From positions 463,097 to 527,096 of the forward strand of contig NZ_JAOVZT010000002.1 of NCBI RefSeq assembly GCF_025716945.1: a stretch of DNA of 64,000 bases, given 5' to 3'. The translations under genes and the position numbers were made by a program. How positions within the stretch are numbered: the stretch's first letter is position 1; each line of letters opens with the position of its first letter. The stretch is from Geodermatophilus sp. YIM 151500 (GTDB taxonomy: Bacteria; Actinomycetota; Actinomycetes; Mycobacteriales; Geodermatophilaceae). The notes under the pieces are model-generated. The model made no database searches. It worked only from the letters and a program-made list of their open reading frames with translations, and was not told where the DNA came from. Shown here in pieces: positions 26,064 through 33,814 of the stretch.

Positions 26064-26924
26064 ATGGACCAGCTGGTCTCCCAGCTGCTGCTCGGCCTGG
26101 TCAGCGGTGCGTTGCTCGTCCTGCTCGCGCTCGGCCTGAACCTGATCTTCGGGTTGCTGGAGTTCATCAACTTCTCGCACGGGGCGCTGTACATGGTCGG
26201 CGCCTACGTCGCCTCGTACCTGGCCGCGGCGACGGGCAGCATCTGGCTCGCCCTGCTCGTCGTGCCGATCGTGATGCTGCTCGTCGGCGCCGGCCTGGAA
26301 CGGACGATCATCCGGCCGATGTACGGGCGGGACCAGGTCGACGCCCTGCTGCTCACCTTCGGTCTCACCTACGTGCTCATCGAGGGCATCCGGATGATCG
26401 CCGGCTCCGGGGGTCGGCGGGTGCGGGCGCCGGAGCTGCTCGACTTCCAGGTGCCGCTGGGCATCGGCCGGCCCATCCCCGCCTACCTGCTCTTCGTCGT
26501 CCTGGTCGTGGCCCTGGTCGTCGGCGGCCTGTGGCTGTTCCTCCAGCGCACCGACGTGGGGCTGGTCGTGCGGGCCGGCATCCGCGACCACGTGATGATC
26601 CGGGCGCTGGGCGTGCGGTTCGACCGCTACCGCACGCTGGTCTTCGCGATCGGCGTGGCCGTCGCCGGGATCGCGGGCGTGCTCACCGGCCCGATCACCG
26701 GCGTCTACCCGGAGATGGGGGCCGACATCCTGATCCTCGCCTTCGTCGTCGTCGTGGTCGGCGGGATGGGCAGCTTCTGGGGTGCGGTCGCCGCCGGCCT
26801 GCTCATCGGCGTCCTCGTGTCGCTGACCACGCTGTACGCCAGCGTGTACGCCGGCATCGTGCCGTTCGTCCTCATGATCCTCGTGATGACCTTCCGTCCG
26901 CGCGGCCTGCTGGGGGCGACGTGA
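26064..26924 (+). CDS. Branched-chain-type ABC transporter permease (LivH-like)
   Basis: ATG at 26064, chosen over an in-frame GTG at 26058 because GGGAGG lies at proper spacing. The protein is 286 residues with about eight hydrophobic segments. LivH hallmarks are GLNLIFGLLEFINFSHGALYM near the N-terminus, the cytoplasmic loop around GIRDHVMIRALGV, and GGMGSFWGAVAAGLLIG near the end. Pairs with the LivM-like permease, whose GTG overlaps this stop. Confidence 0.88.
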   Translation: MDQLVSQLLLGLVSGALLVLLALGLNLIFGLLEFINFSHGALYMVGAYVASYLAAATGSIWLALLVVPIVMLLVGAGLERTIIRPMYGRDQVDALLLTFGLTYVLIEGIRMIAGSGGRRVRAPELLDFQVPLGIGRPIPAYLLFVVLVVALVVGGLWLFLQRTDVGLVVRAGIRDHVMIRALGVRFDRYRTLVFAIGVAVAGIAGVLTGPITGVYPEMGADILILAFVVVVVGGMGSFWGAVAAGLLIGVLVSLTTLYASVYAGIVPFVLMILVMTFRPRGLLGAT

Positions 26925-27973
26925 CCCACGTGACCACGACGCCGTCGTCCGACGGGACGCCGGTCGAGGGAGCCGCGCCGGCGACGCTGGCGCGCGTCCG
27001 CGGTTCCCGCGCCGCGCGCTGGACCTGGGGGCAGCTGGGGCTGCTGCTGGTGCTGGCCGTCATCGTGCTGTTCACCGTGCCCAACCCGAGCCTGGCCATC
27101 GGCATGCTGATCTACGGGCTGTGGGCGGCCGGGCTGAACCTGCTGGTGGGGTACGGCGGCCTGGTCTCCTTCGGGCACGCCCTGCCCTTCGCCTGGGGTG
27201 GCTACGCCGCCGGCCTGGTGCTGCTGCACGTGAGCACGAGCGTCTGGCTCGCGCTGCTCGTCGCGGTCGCGTCGATGGCGCTGCTGTCGACGCTGGTCGG
27301 CGCCGTGTGCCTGCGGCGCACCGAGGTCTACTTCTCGATGCTCACGCTGGCCTTCGCCCAGCTCGGGTTCTTCATCGCGCTGCAGTGGGACAGCGTGACC
27401 GGCGGGGACGACGGCCTGGCGGGCATCCCCGTCCCGACGCTAGGACTGGGCACCGGCATCGAGCTCAACGCGCTGCGCGACCCGCTGACGTTCTTCCTGT
27501 TCACCGGCGTCGTCGTCCTGGTGACCTTCGCCGGGCTAATCCTGTTCACCGAGTCGCCGATGGGCCGGGTGCTGCAGGCCATCCGGGAGAACGAGGAGCG
27601 GGCCCGCGGCTGCGGCTACAACACCCGGCTCGTCCAGCTGGTCACCTTCGTGCTCGCGGGCACGGTCGCGGGCCTCGCCGGTGGCCTGTTCGCCATGCTG
27701 AACAACTTCGTCGGGCTGCAGCCCTACTGGCTGCTGTCCGGCGTGGTGCTGATCATGGTGATCCTCGGCGGGCGCTCGTCGCTGTTCGGCCCGGTGCTCG
27801 GCGCCGTCGTGTACCTGGTGCTGGAGAGCACGCTGAGCCGCTACTACGCGTCGTGGCAGCTCATCGTCGGGGCGATCTTCATGGTCTGCGTCCTGGCCTT
27901 CCCGCAGGGCCTGTGGGGCCTGGTGACGCAGACGGTGCCCGGCCTGTTCCGGAGGAGGCGATCGGCGGGATGA
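26921..27973 (+). CDS. Branched-chain-type ABC transporter permease (LivM-like)
   Basis: GTG at 26921 in a GTGA overlap, 350 residues. An N-terminal polar tail of about 30 residues precedes membrane segments with LLVGYGGLVSFGHALPFAWGG, the LivM counterpart of the LivH motif. The EAA-like loop lies around QAIRENEERARGCGYN. The stop overlaps the ATG of the LivG-like gene. It forms the channel together with the LivH-like protein. Confidence 0.88.
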   Translation: MTHVTTTPSSDGTPVEGAAPATLARVRGSRAARWTWGQLGLLLVLAVIVLFTVPNPSLAIGMLIYGLWAAGLNLLVGYGGLVSFGHALPFAWGGYAAGLVLLHVSTSVWLALLVAVASMALLSTLVGAVCLRRTEVYFSMLTLAFAQLGFFIALQWDSVTGGDDGLAGIPVPTLGLGTGIELNALRDPLTFFLFTGVVVLVTFAGLILFTESPMGRVLQAIRENEERARGCGYNTRLVQLVTFVLAGTVAGLAGGLFAMLNNFVGLQPYWLLSGVVLIMVILGGRSSLFGPVLGAVVYLVLESTLSRYYASWQLIVGAIFMVCVLAFPQGLWGLVTQTVPGLFRRRRSAG

Positions 27974-28716
27974 GCGAGCCGATCCTGCTGGCCGAGGGGC
28001 TCGACCGCTCCTTCGGCGGCATCCACGCCGTCAACGACGTGTCGCTGGAGATCCCCGAGGGGAGCCTGCACGCGATCATCGGCCCCAACGGGTCGGGCAA
28101 GACCACGCTGTTCAACCTCATCACCGGGCACACCCGGCCCAGCGCCGGCCGGGTCCGGTTCGCCGGCCAGGACATCACCGGGATGCCCTACTCCAAGGTC
28201 GCCCGCAAGGGGCTGGCCAAGTCCTACCAGATCACCACGGTCTTCCCGCTGCTGACGGTGTTCGAGAACGTGCGCATCGCCGCGCAGGCCGCCGAGCACT
28301 CCTACGTCTTCTGGCGCCCGGCCGACCGGATCAAGAGCGTCGTCCGGCACACCGAGCAGGTGCTGGAGCGGATCGGGCTGGCGCACGAGCGCGACACGAT
28401 CGCCAGCAACCTCTCCCACGGCGACCAGCGCCGGCTCGACCTGGCCATCGCGCTGGCCACCTCGCCCCGGCTGCTCCTGCTCGACGAGCCGACGGCGGGG
28501 ATGAGCCCGACCGAGACCGCGGCGACGGTCAAGCTGGTGGAGGAGCTCAACGCGGACGTGACCATCCTGATGATCGAGCACAAGATGGACGTCATCCTCT
28601 CCATCGCCGACCGGATCACCGTCCTGCACCAGGGGGAGAAGTTGTTCGAGGGGGCGCCGGCCGAGGTGAAGTCGCACCCGCGGGTGCAAGAGGTCTACCT
28701 GACGGGCAGCCTGTGA
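27970..28716 (+). CDS. Branched-chain-type ABC transporter ATPase (LivG-like)
   Basis: ATG at 27970, 248 residues. Walker A GPNGSGKTT, the LivG-specific segment GLAKSYQITTVFPLLTVFENV, a degenerate signature LSHGDQRRLDL typical of LivG, Walker B LLLLDEPTAGM and the switch His in MIEHKMDV. Cytoplasmic energiser of the transporter. Confidence 0.9.
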   Translation: MSEPILLAEGLDRSFGGIHAVNDVSLEIPEGSLHAIIGPNGSGKTTLFNLITGHTRPSAGRVRFAGQDITGMPYSKVARKGLAKSYQITTVFPLLTVFENVRIAAQAAEHSYVFWRPADRIKSVVRHTEQVLERIGLAHERDTIASNLSHGDQRRLDLAIALATSPRLLLLDEPTAGMSPTETAATVKLVEELNADVTILMIEHKMDVILSIADRITVLHQGEKLFEGAPAEVKSHPRVQEVYLTGSL

Positions 28717-29465
28717 GCGCCGTCCCGCGGGAGGGGTCCGCGCCGCCGCGCACGGCCCTGCTCGAACTGCAGGACGTGCAGGCGTACTACGGGCTCGCGC
28801 ACGTGCTGCAGGGCGTCTCGCTGGGCGTCCGGCCCGGGGAGCTGGTCGCCCTGCTCGGCCGCAACGGCGCGGGCAAGACCACCACGGTGAAGTCGATCAT
28901 GGGCATGGTGAGCGTGCGCGGCGGTTCCGTCCGCTGCGACGGCCGGGACGTCGTCGGCCTGCCCGCCGAGGACGTCGCCCAGTTCGGCATCGGTTACGTG
29001 CCGGAGGACCGGCGGATGTTCCCGGGCCTGTCCGTCCGCGAGAACTTCCGGCTGGCCGCCATCGGCGCCCGGCTGCCGCGCGGTGAGCAGCAGGACGCCC
29101 AGCGCCGCGCGCTGGAGGTCTTCCCGCAGCTCGAGGCGCACCTGGACCGCGACGCCTCCCGCCTGTCGGGCGGCCAGCAGCAGATGGTGGCCGTGGGCCG
29201 GGCGCTGATCGGCGGCCGGAGGCTGCTGCTCGTCGACGAGATCACCCAGGGCCTGGCGCCGAACATCGCCGCCGACCTCGGGCGCACGCTGCGCCACGTG
29301 GCCGACGAGGGCCTCGGGGTGCTGCTCGTCGAGCAGAACAGCCAGATGGCGCTGGAGCTGGCCGACCAGGTCTACGTCATCGACCAGGGCGTGATCGTGC
29401 ACTCCGGCGACGCCCGGGAACTGCGGGCCGACCAGAGCTGGATGGAGCAGTACCTGCAGCTGTGA
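28713..29465 (+). CDS. Branched-chain-type ABC transporter ATPase (LivF-like)
   Basis: GTG at 28713 overlapping the LivG-like stop, 250 residues. Walker A GRNGAGKTTT, IGYVPEDRRMFPGLSV, signature LSGGQQQMVAVG, Walker B LLLVDEITQGLAP with Ile replacing the usual Pro of DEP, and LLVEQNSQMA. Second ATPase of the five-part transporter. Followed 55 nt later by an LLM oxidoreductase in the same direction. Confidence 0.9.
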   Translation: MSAVPREGSAPPRTALLELQDVQAYYGLAHVLQGVSLGVRPGELVALLGRNGAGKTTTVKSIMGMVSVRGGSVRCDGRDVVGLPAEDVAQFGIGYVPEDRRMFPGLSVRENFRLAAIGARLPRGEQQDAQRRALEVFPQLEAHLDRDASRLSGGQQQMVAVGRALIGGRRLLLVDEITQGLAPNIAADLGRTLRHVADEGLGVLLVEQNSQMALELADQVYVIDQGVIVHSGDARELRADQSWMEQYLQL

Positions 29466-29520
29466 CCCGCTGACCGCCGCGGAACGCCGGCCGTCGGCCC
29501 GCGGCGAGGGAGGAGCCGGC

Positions 29521-30519
29521 GTGGCCGAGCTGGGCGTCGCACTCGTCACCTTCGCCCCGGCGCGGACGGCGGACTTCGTCGCGCTGGGGCGCGGCGCCGA
29601 GGACCACGGCTACGCCGCCGTCTACACCACCGAGTCGCTGACCGACACGCTGTCGATCGACCTGGCGATCCTGCTCGGCACCACGCGCGTCCGGGTCGGC
29701 AGCTACGTGGCCATCAGCTACCTGCGCCACCCGGTGGTCGCCGCGCAGATGGCCGTCACCGCCGCCGACCTCTCCGGCGGGCGGTTCGTGCTGGGCGTGG
29801 GGCTGGGACACAAGCTGCGCGTGGAGGCGTTGGGCGTGCCCGTCGGCCGGCCCTCGGTCGACCTGCCGGCGTACGTCCGCGACGTCAAGGCCGTCCTCTC
29901 CGGCCGCGGGCGGGAGCGCTACCCCGACCTGCCGCCGCAGTCCTACCGCGACCGGACGCTGGACTTCCGCCGTCCCGAGCACCCCGTGCCGGTGTACACC
30001 GCCGCCGTCGGGCCGCGGATGGCCGAGGCCGGCGCGGAGGTGTCCGACGGCGTGATGGCCTGGCTGGTCCCGCGGGCCGGCATCGGCGCGCTCACCGCCG
30101 CGTCGGCCCGGGCCGGGCAGCGGACCGGCCGTGCCGCACCCCCGGTGGAGGCCGCGGTGCACGCCTTCGTCTCCGACGACCTGGCGCTCGCGCGGGACGC
30201 CGCGCGGGCCGCCCTCGGCTACTGGGTAGGGCTGCCGAGCTACAACCGGGCGCTGGCCGCCGCCGGGTGGGAGGCGGAGGCCGCCGCGATCGCCGCGGCG
30301 TTCCGGGCGGGGGAGCCCGCACGGCTGCGGGCCGCCATCCCCGACCGGCTGGTCGACGAGTACTGCCTCGTGGGGCCGCCCGCCCGGTGCCGCGACCAAC
30401 TGGCCGCCTGGGACGGCACGGACGTGGCCACGGTGGTCGTCGTGCCGCACCCGGTGGCGGCGGAGGAGTCCTACGTCGACGGCGTGCGCCGCAGCCTGGC
30501 GGCGCTCGCGCCGGCGTGA
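29521..30519 (+). CDS. LLM class flavin-dependent oxidoreductase (F420/FMN-type)
   Basis: GTG at 29521 after GAGGGAGGAG, 332 residues. Luciferase-like barrel: AVYTTESLTDTLSID, RVRVGSYVAISYLRHP, GRFVLGVGLGHKLRVEALG, and a C-terminal GPPARCRDQLAAWDG element common in this superfamily. It resembles the F420-dependent methylene-H4MPT reductase-like branch more than bacterial luciferase. It may act on the compound imported by the preceding transporter. The cofactor cannot be decided from sequence. Confidence 0.82.
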   Translation: MAELGVALVTFAPARTADFVALGRGAEDHGYAAVYTTESLTDTLSIDLAILLGTTRVRVGSYVAISYLRHPVVAAQMAVTAADLSGGRFVLGVGLGHKLRVEALGVPVGRPSVDLPAYVRDVKAVLSGRGRERYPDLPPQSYRDRTLDFRRPEHPVPVYTAAVGPRMAEAGAEVSDGVMAWLVPRAGIGALTAASARAGQRTGRAAPPVEAAVHAFVSDDLALARDAARAALGYWVGLPSYNRALAAAGWEAEAAAIAAAFRAGEPARLRAAIPDRLVDEYCLVGPPARCRDQLAAWDGTDVATVVVVPHPVAAEESYVDGVRRSLAALAPA

Positions 30520-30541
30520 CGCCCGAGGAGGAGGGATCACC

Positions 30542-30751
30542 GTGCCGGAGGACGTCGAGTCCAGCAGCGAGGGGACCACGGTCCGGGGCCACCTGCACCT
30601 GGTCCCCGCGGCCGAGAAACAGCTGTTCGTGATGCGTCGGTCGTCGCACATGGTCATGTACACGGACAAGAGCCACCTGGAGCTGGCCGCGGAGCAGGGG
30701 GTGCGGTTCCTCGGCGAGCACCTCGTCGCGCCCGGTCCCGCCGGTGCCTGA
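30542..30751 (+). CDS. Small protein of unknown function, 69 residues
   Basis: GTG at 30542 with GAGGAGGG upstream. Central segment VRGHLHLVPAAEKQLFVMRR followed by SSHMVMYTDKSHLELAAEQG, mostly beta-strand-like with His-rich surroundings. Not recognised. It is coupled on both sides: 22 nt after the LLM gene and overlapping the GTG of the SDR gene. A partner subunit of the flavoenzyme is possible but unsupported. Confidence 0.6.
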   Translation: MPEDVESSSEGTTVRGHLHLVPAAEKQLFVMRRSSHMVMYTDKSHLELAAEQGVRFLGEHLVAPGPAGA

Positions 30752-30861
30752 TCCCGTGCCGTCGCCCGATCCCGTGCGGTCGCCCGATCCCGTGCGGCCG
30801 CCCGATGCCGTGCCGTCGCCCGATCCCGTGCCGTCACCCGACCCCGTGCCGTCGTCCGACC
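30744..30861 (+). repeat. 18-bp in-frame repeat carrying GTG codons
   Basis: About six and a half units of the form GTG-CCG-TCG-CCC-GAT-CCC, with point variants, encode VPSPDP/VRSPDP units at the start of the SDR gene. All units keep frame, so copy-number change would not break the gene. Confidence 0.85.
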
Positions 30862-31604
30862 CGCTGCCGTTCGCCGGTCGCGTCGCCCTGGTCACCGGCG
30901 CGTCCGGGGGCATCGGCGGCGCCATCGCGCTGCGGCTCGCCGGCGCGGGCGCCGACGTGGCGCTCACCTACGCCTCGCACCGCGGGGATGCCGAGCGGGC
31001 CGCAGGCCTGGTGGCCAGCACCGGCCGGCGGGTGGCTCTCCTCGGGGGAGACCTGGCCGACCCCGCCGTCCCGGCCCGGCTGGTCCGGCGGACGGCGGAG
31101 GAACTGGGCCCGCCCGACGTCCTGGTGGCGAACGCGGCCACCGGGACCCGCCGCGACTGGGCCGAGGTCGACCTCGACCTCTGGCAGCACACCGTCGCGG
31201 TGAACCTGACCGCACCGTTCCTCCTGGTGCAGGCGGCGCTGCCGGGCATGGTGGAGCGGGCCTTCGGGCGGGTCCTGTTCGTCTCCTCGGTGGCGGCGCT
31301 CAACGGCGGCGTGCTCGGCCCGCACTACGCCGCGAGCAAGGCCGGCTTGCACGGGCTCACCCACCACCTGGCGCCCCGGGTGGCCGGGCACGGGGTGACC
31401 GTCAACACCCTGGCGCCGGCCCTGGTCGCCGCCACCCGCATGCTGCCCCGGGCGCCGGGCGGTGCGGACGGGCTGCCGATGCCGGTCCCGGTGGGCCGGC
31501 TCGGCCGCCCGGACGAGATCGCCGACATGGCGGTGGCCGTGCTCACCAACGGCTATCTGACCGACAAGGTCGTGACCGTGGACGGCGGCCTGGTTCCCCG
31601 CTGA
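30744..31604 (+). CDS. SDR family oxidoreductase with repeat-built N-terminus
   Basis: GTG at 30744 overlaps the small upstream gene. From there the protein is 286 residues. Residues 1-40 are a tandem run of V-x-x-P-D-P units, each unit starting with GTG, so any of about seven GTG codons could start translation. The SDR domain then begins with RVALVTGASGGIGGAI, has NAATG, SSVAAL, YAASK and a C-terminal VVTVDGGLVPR. It probably oxidises or reduces an intermediate of the neighbouring flavoenzyme pathway. Tail genes on the minus strand converge on it. Confidence 0.8.
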   Translation: MPDPVPSPDPVRSPDPVRPPDAVPSPDPVPSPDPVPSSDPLPFAGRVALVTGASGGIGGAIALRLAGAGADVALTYASHRGDAERAAGLVASTGRRVALLGGDLADPAVPARLVRRTAEELGPPDVLVANAATGTRRDWAEVDLDLWQHTVAVNLTAPFLLVQAALPGMVERAFGRVLFVSSVAALNGGVLGPHYAASKAGLHGLTHHLAPRVAGHGVTVNTLAPALVAATRMLPRAPGGADGLPMPVPVGRLGRPDEIADMAVAVLTNGYLTDKVVTVDGGLVPR

Positions 31605-31675
31605 GCAACCCGTGCCCCGCTGACCCCGTTCGCTGACCCCGTGCCTGATGACCCCGTGCCCGCTGACCCCGGCGG

Positions 31676-32821
31676 TCAGCCGGCGTGGTGGGCCGCCCGG
31701 TGCGCGGCGAGGACGTCGATGCCGAAGTCCGACCCCGGGTCGCGCCACACCGAGTGCGCGTGGTTGGCCCCGCGCTGGGTGTTGTCCCACTCGGCCAGGA
31801 ACCGCGGCCCCTGCAGCCGGAAGTAGTGCGGCCGGCCCGGCTCGGTCGGCCCGGCCCACGCGATGTGCAGCTCGGACGGGTCCGGGACGGCGGCCAGCCC
31901 CTCGGGCACCCGGTCGGTGTGGGCGGCGACGAGGCGGCGCAACAGGTCGCGCTGCCCGTCGTCCAGCTCCGACGCCGGCAGCCCCTTCGGCCGGGAGGTG
32001 AGCGCCAGCCGGCCGTGATCGGCGTCGTCGTAGCCCGACGCCGCCTCCGCGCGCTCGTCCATGCCGGCGATGCGGTCGACCAGCCGGGGCTCGGTGAAGC
32101 GGCCGCGCCAGACGTCGGCCAGCAGCAGCATCCGGTCGCCGTCCCGCACCTGCGTGCGGTTGCCGCCGACGATGTCCGACGGAGCGCGGTCGAGCAGCAC
32201 GGCCCGGGCGAGCTGATCGCGGTCCAGCGAGCGCACCAGCTCCCGGGCCAGGTCCTCGGTGGCCCCGAGCGGGCGCAGCGTCGTGCCCCCGAGCAGCGGG
32301 GCCCCGGCCGGGTCCGCGCCCAGGAAGCAGGGCGTGACCGACCGCACGCGGCCGTCGACGACCAGGTTGTTCAGCGAGACGTGGTGCCCGCCGAACCGCC
32401 ACCCCCACGGCCCGTCACCGGTCGGGTCGCCGAAGACGCGCAGGTAGTACAGCCCGGGGTCGCGGCCCCGTTCCCGCCCCCAGTCGACCTCGAAGCCCTC
32501 GACGTGGTCGAGCACGTTCTCCCAGCCGATGACGGTGCACACCGTCACGTAGCCGGCCGTGGACAGGCCCGTGGCGACGAGCTGCAGAGCCCGCGACTGC
32601 TGGGCGGGGCGCTGCCCACCCAGCGGGAGGCCGCCGTGGTCGGTGGGCGTGTAGAACCAGCGCAGCCGCTCGGCCTCGGCGTCGCTGCCCGGGGCCGCCC
32701 AGGAGGCTGCCCGGCGCTGCTCGGCGTCGAGGCACGCGAGCCAGGCCGCCGCCGCGCGGGCCATCCGCTCGGCGACCTCCCGGTCCGGCGCGACCCGGCC
32801 GGTGGTGTCGACGGTCTGCAT
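31676..32821 (-). CDS. DUF3500 domain protein
   Basis: ATG at 32821, 381 residues. It matches the DUF3500 pattern: a short helical N-terminal part with WLACLDAEQR, then LRWFYTPTDHGGLPL, the WGWRFGGHHVSLN segment with paired His, FLGADPAG, and a C-terminal HIAWAGPTEPGRPHYFRLQG and FLAEWDNTQ. The function of this family is not known to me. The His-rich GGHH and HYFRLQG segments suggest a metal site. Divergent from the cyclase gene at 33119 across a 297-bp repeat-rich gap. Confidence 0.72.
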   Translation of the reverse strand: MQTVDTTGRVAPDREVAERMARAAAAWLACLDAEQRRAASWAAPGSDAEAERLRWFYTPTDHGGLPLGGQRPAQQSRALQLVATGLSTAGYVTVCTVIGWENVLDHVEGFEVDWGRERGRDPGLYYLRVFGDPTGDGPWGWRFGGHHVSLNNLVVDGRVRSVTPCFLGADPAGAPLLGGTTLRPLGATEDLARELVRSLDRDQLARAVLLDRAPSDIVGGNRTQVRDGDRMLLLADVWRGRFTEPRLVDRIAGMDERAEAASGYDDADHGRLALTSRPKGLPASELDDGQRDLLRRLVAAHTDRVPEGLAAVPDPSELHIAWAGPTEPGRPHYFRLQGPRFLAEWDNTQRGANHAHSVWRDPGSDFGIDVLAAHRAAHHAG

Positions 32822-32832
32822 GGGTGCTCCTC

Positions 32833-32881
32833 TCGGCGGCCCTGTGTCGGCGGCCCTGTGTCGGCGGCCCTGTGTCGGCGG
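32833..32881. repeat. 14-bp tandem repeat in a divergent promoter region
   Basis: Three and a half copies of TCGGCGGCCCTGTG lie just upstream of the DUF3500 start. The unit is 14 bp, so unlike the coding repeats here it is not a multiple of three. Non-coding. Confidence 0.8.
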
Positions 32882-33051
32882 CGCGGTGGACATCCTCGGG
32901 GGTCGGGCGGACCGGGCGCCTTGGTCGCGGCCACAGCCGTGCGGGGCCGGTCCTGTGCGCGGGGCCACTGGTGGTCCGGGCACGGGTCCCGGCACGATCC
33001 CGGTGCCGGTGATCATGGTCGTCGTCGAGCGCCGGCGCACCCGGTCGCGCG

Positions 33052-33807
33052 GTCCCTGTCCCGTCCCGACCGTCCCGCACCCCGTCCCCGTCCCCGTCCC
33101 GACCACGAAGGAGCACGCATGCGGATCGTCGACCTGTCGCAGGACATCTACGAGGGGATGAAGGTCTATCCCGGGCACCTGAAGACGGTGCAGTTCGAGC
33201 ACGTCACGCACGAGGAGACCGCGCCGCGGTTCGAGGGCGGGTTCTCCTTCCAGACCACCGGGTTCATCCTCAACGACAACGGGCCCACGCACGTGGACTC
33301 CTTCTCCCACCTGGATCCGGCGCCGGGCGCGGAGACCATCGACCAGATGCCGCTGGAGCTGTTCCACGGGCCGGCGGTGTGCCTGGACGTGACCGGGTTC
33401 GCGCCGCAGACCGACATCACCGCCGAGGACCTGGACCGGATCGAGGCCGCCGCGCCGGTGGAGGTGCGCCGGGGCGACATCGTGCTGTTCCACACCGCCA
33501 CCTGGAACCGCTTCGCGGGGGACAAGCGGTACCTGACCGACTTCCCGGGGCTGGGCGCCTCGGCGGCGGAGTGGATCGTCGAGCGGGGGGTGAAGACCTT
33601 CGGGGTGGACAGCCCCACCCCGGACAACCCGGCGAGCAAGACCTATCCGGTGCACATGATGTGCCGCCGGGAGCACATCACCCACTACGAGAACCTGGCC
33701 AACCTCGACCAGGTGGTGGGCACCCGGTTCACGTTCATCGGGTTCCCGCTCAAGGTCCGCGGCGCGCACGGCGGCCCCACCCGCGCCGTCGCCCTCGTCG
33801 AGTGAGC
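33052..33807 (+). repeat. Copy A of a 0.75-kb duplicated segment
   Basis: This stretch is identical to 56088-56837 except for one extra CCCCGT unit in the hexanucleotide repeat upstream of the gene, around 33076-33100. It contains the ribosome site and the whole cyclase gene, and ends 2 nt after its stop. Sequence on both outer sides is unrelated between the copies. Confidence 0.95.
33119..33805 (+). CDS. Cyclase family (kynurenine formamidase-like) protein, copy A
   Basis: ATG at 33119 after AAGGAG, 228 residues. The metal-binding motif NDNGPTHVDSFSHLDP is the family's HxGTHxDxxxH with Pro for the first His-Gly part. RRGDIVLFHTATWNR and GVDSPTPDN are also typical. Relatives are metal-dependent amidases or ring-opening hydrolases such as kynurenine formamidase and isatin hydrolase. 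The gene is identical to the one at 56149. Here it stands alone between DUF3500 (divergent) and the PucR-type regulator (convergent, 9 nt away). It looks like the derived copy, because copy B sits in an operon. Confidence 0.88.
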   Translation: MRIVDLSQDIYEGMKVYPGHLKTVQFEHVTHEETAPRFEGGFSFQTTGFILNDNGPTHVDSFSHLDPAPGAETIDQMPLELFHGPAVCLDVTGFAPQTDITAEDLDRIEAAAPVEVRRGDIVLFHTATWNRFAGDKRYLTDFPGLGASAAEWIVERGVKTFGVDSPTPDNPASKTYPVHMMCRREHITHYENLANLDQVVGTRFTFIGFPLKVRGAHGGPTRAVALVE

Positions 33808-33814
33808 CGGGTGC

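Noticed and set aside
33052..33807. Insertion sequence or composite transposon formed by the two 0.75-kb copies
   Set aside because: The copies are direct, encode only a metabolic enzyme, and have no terminal inverted repeats or transposase.
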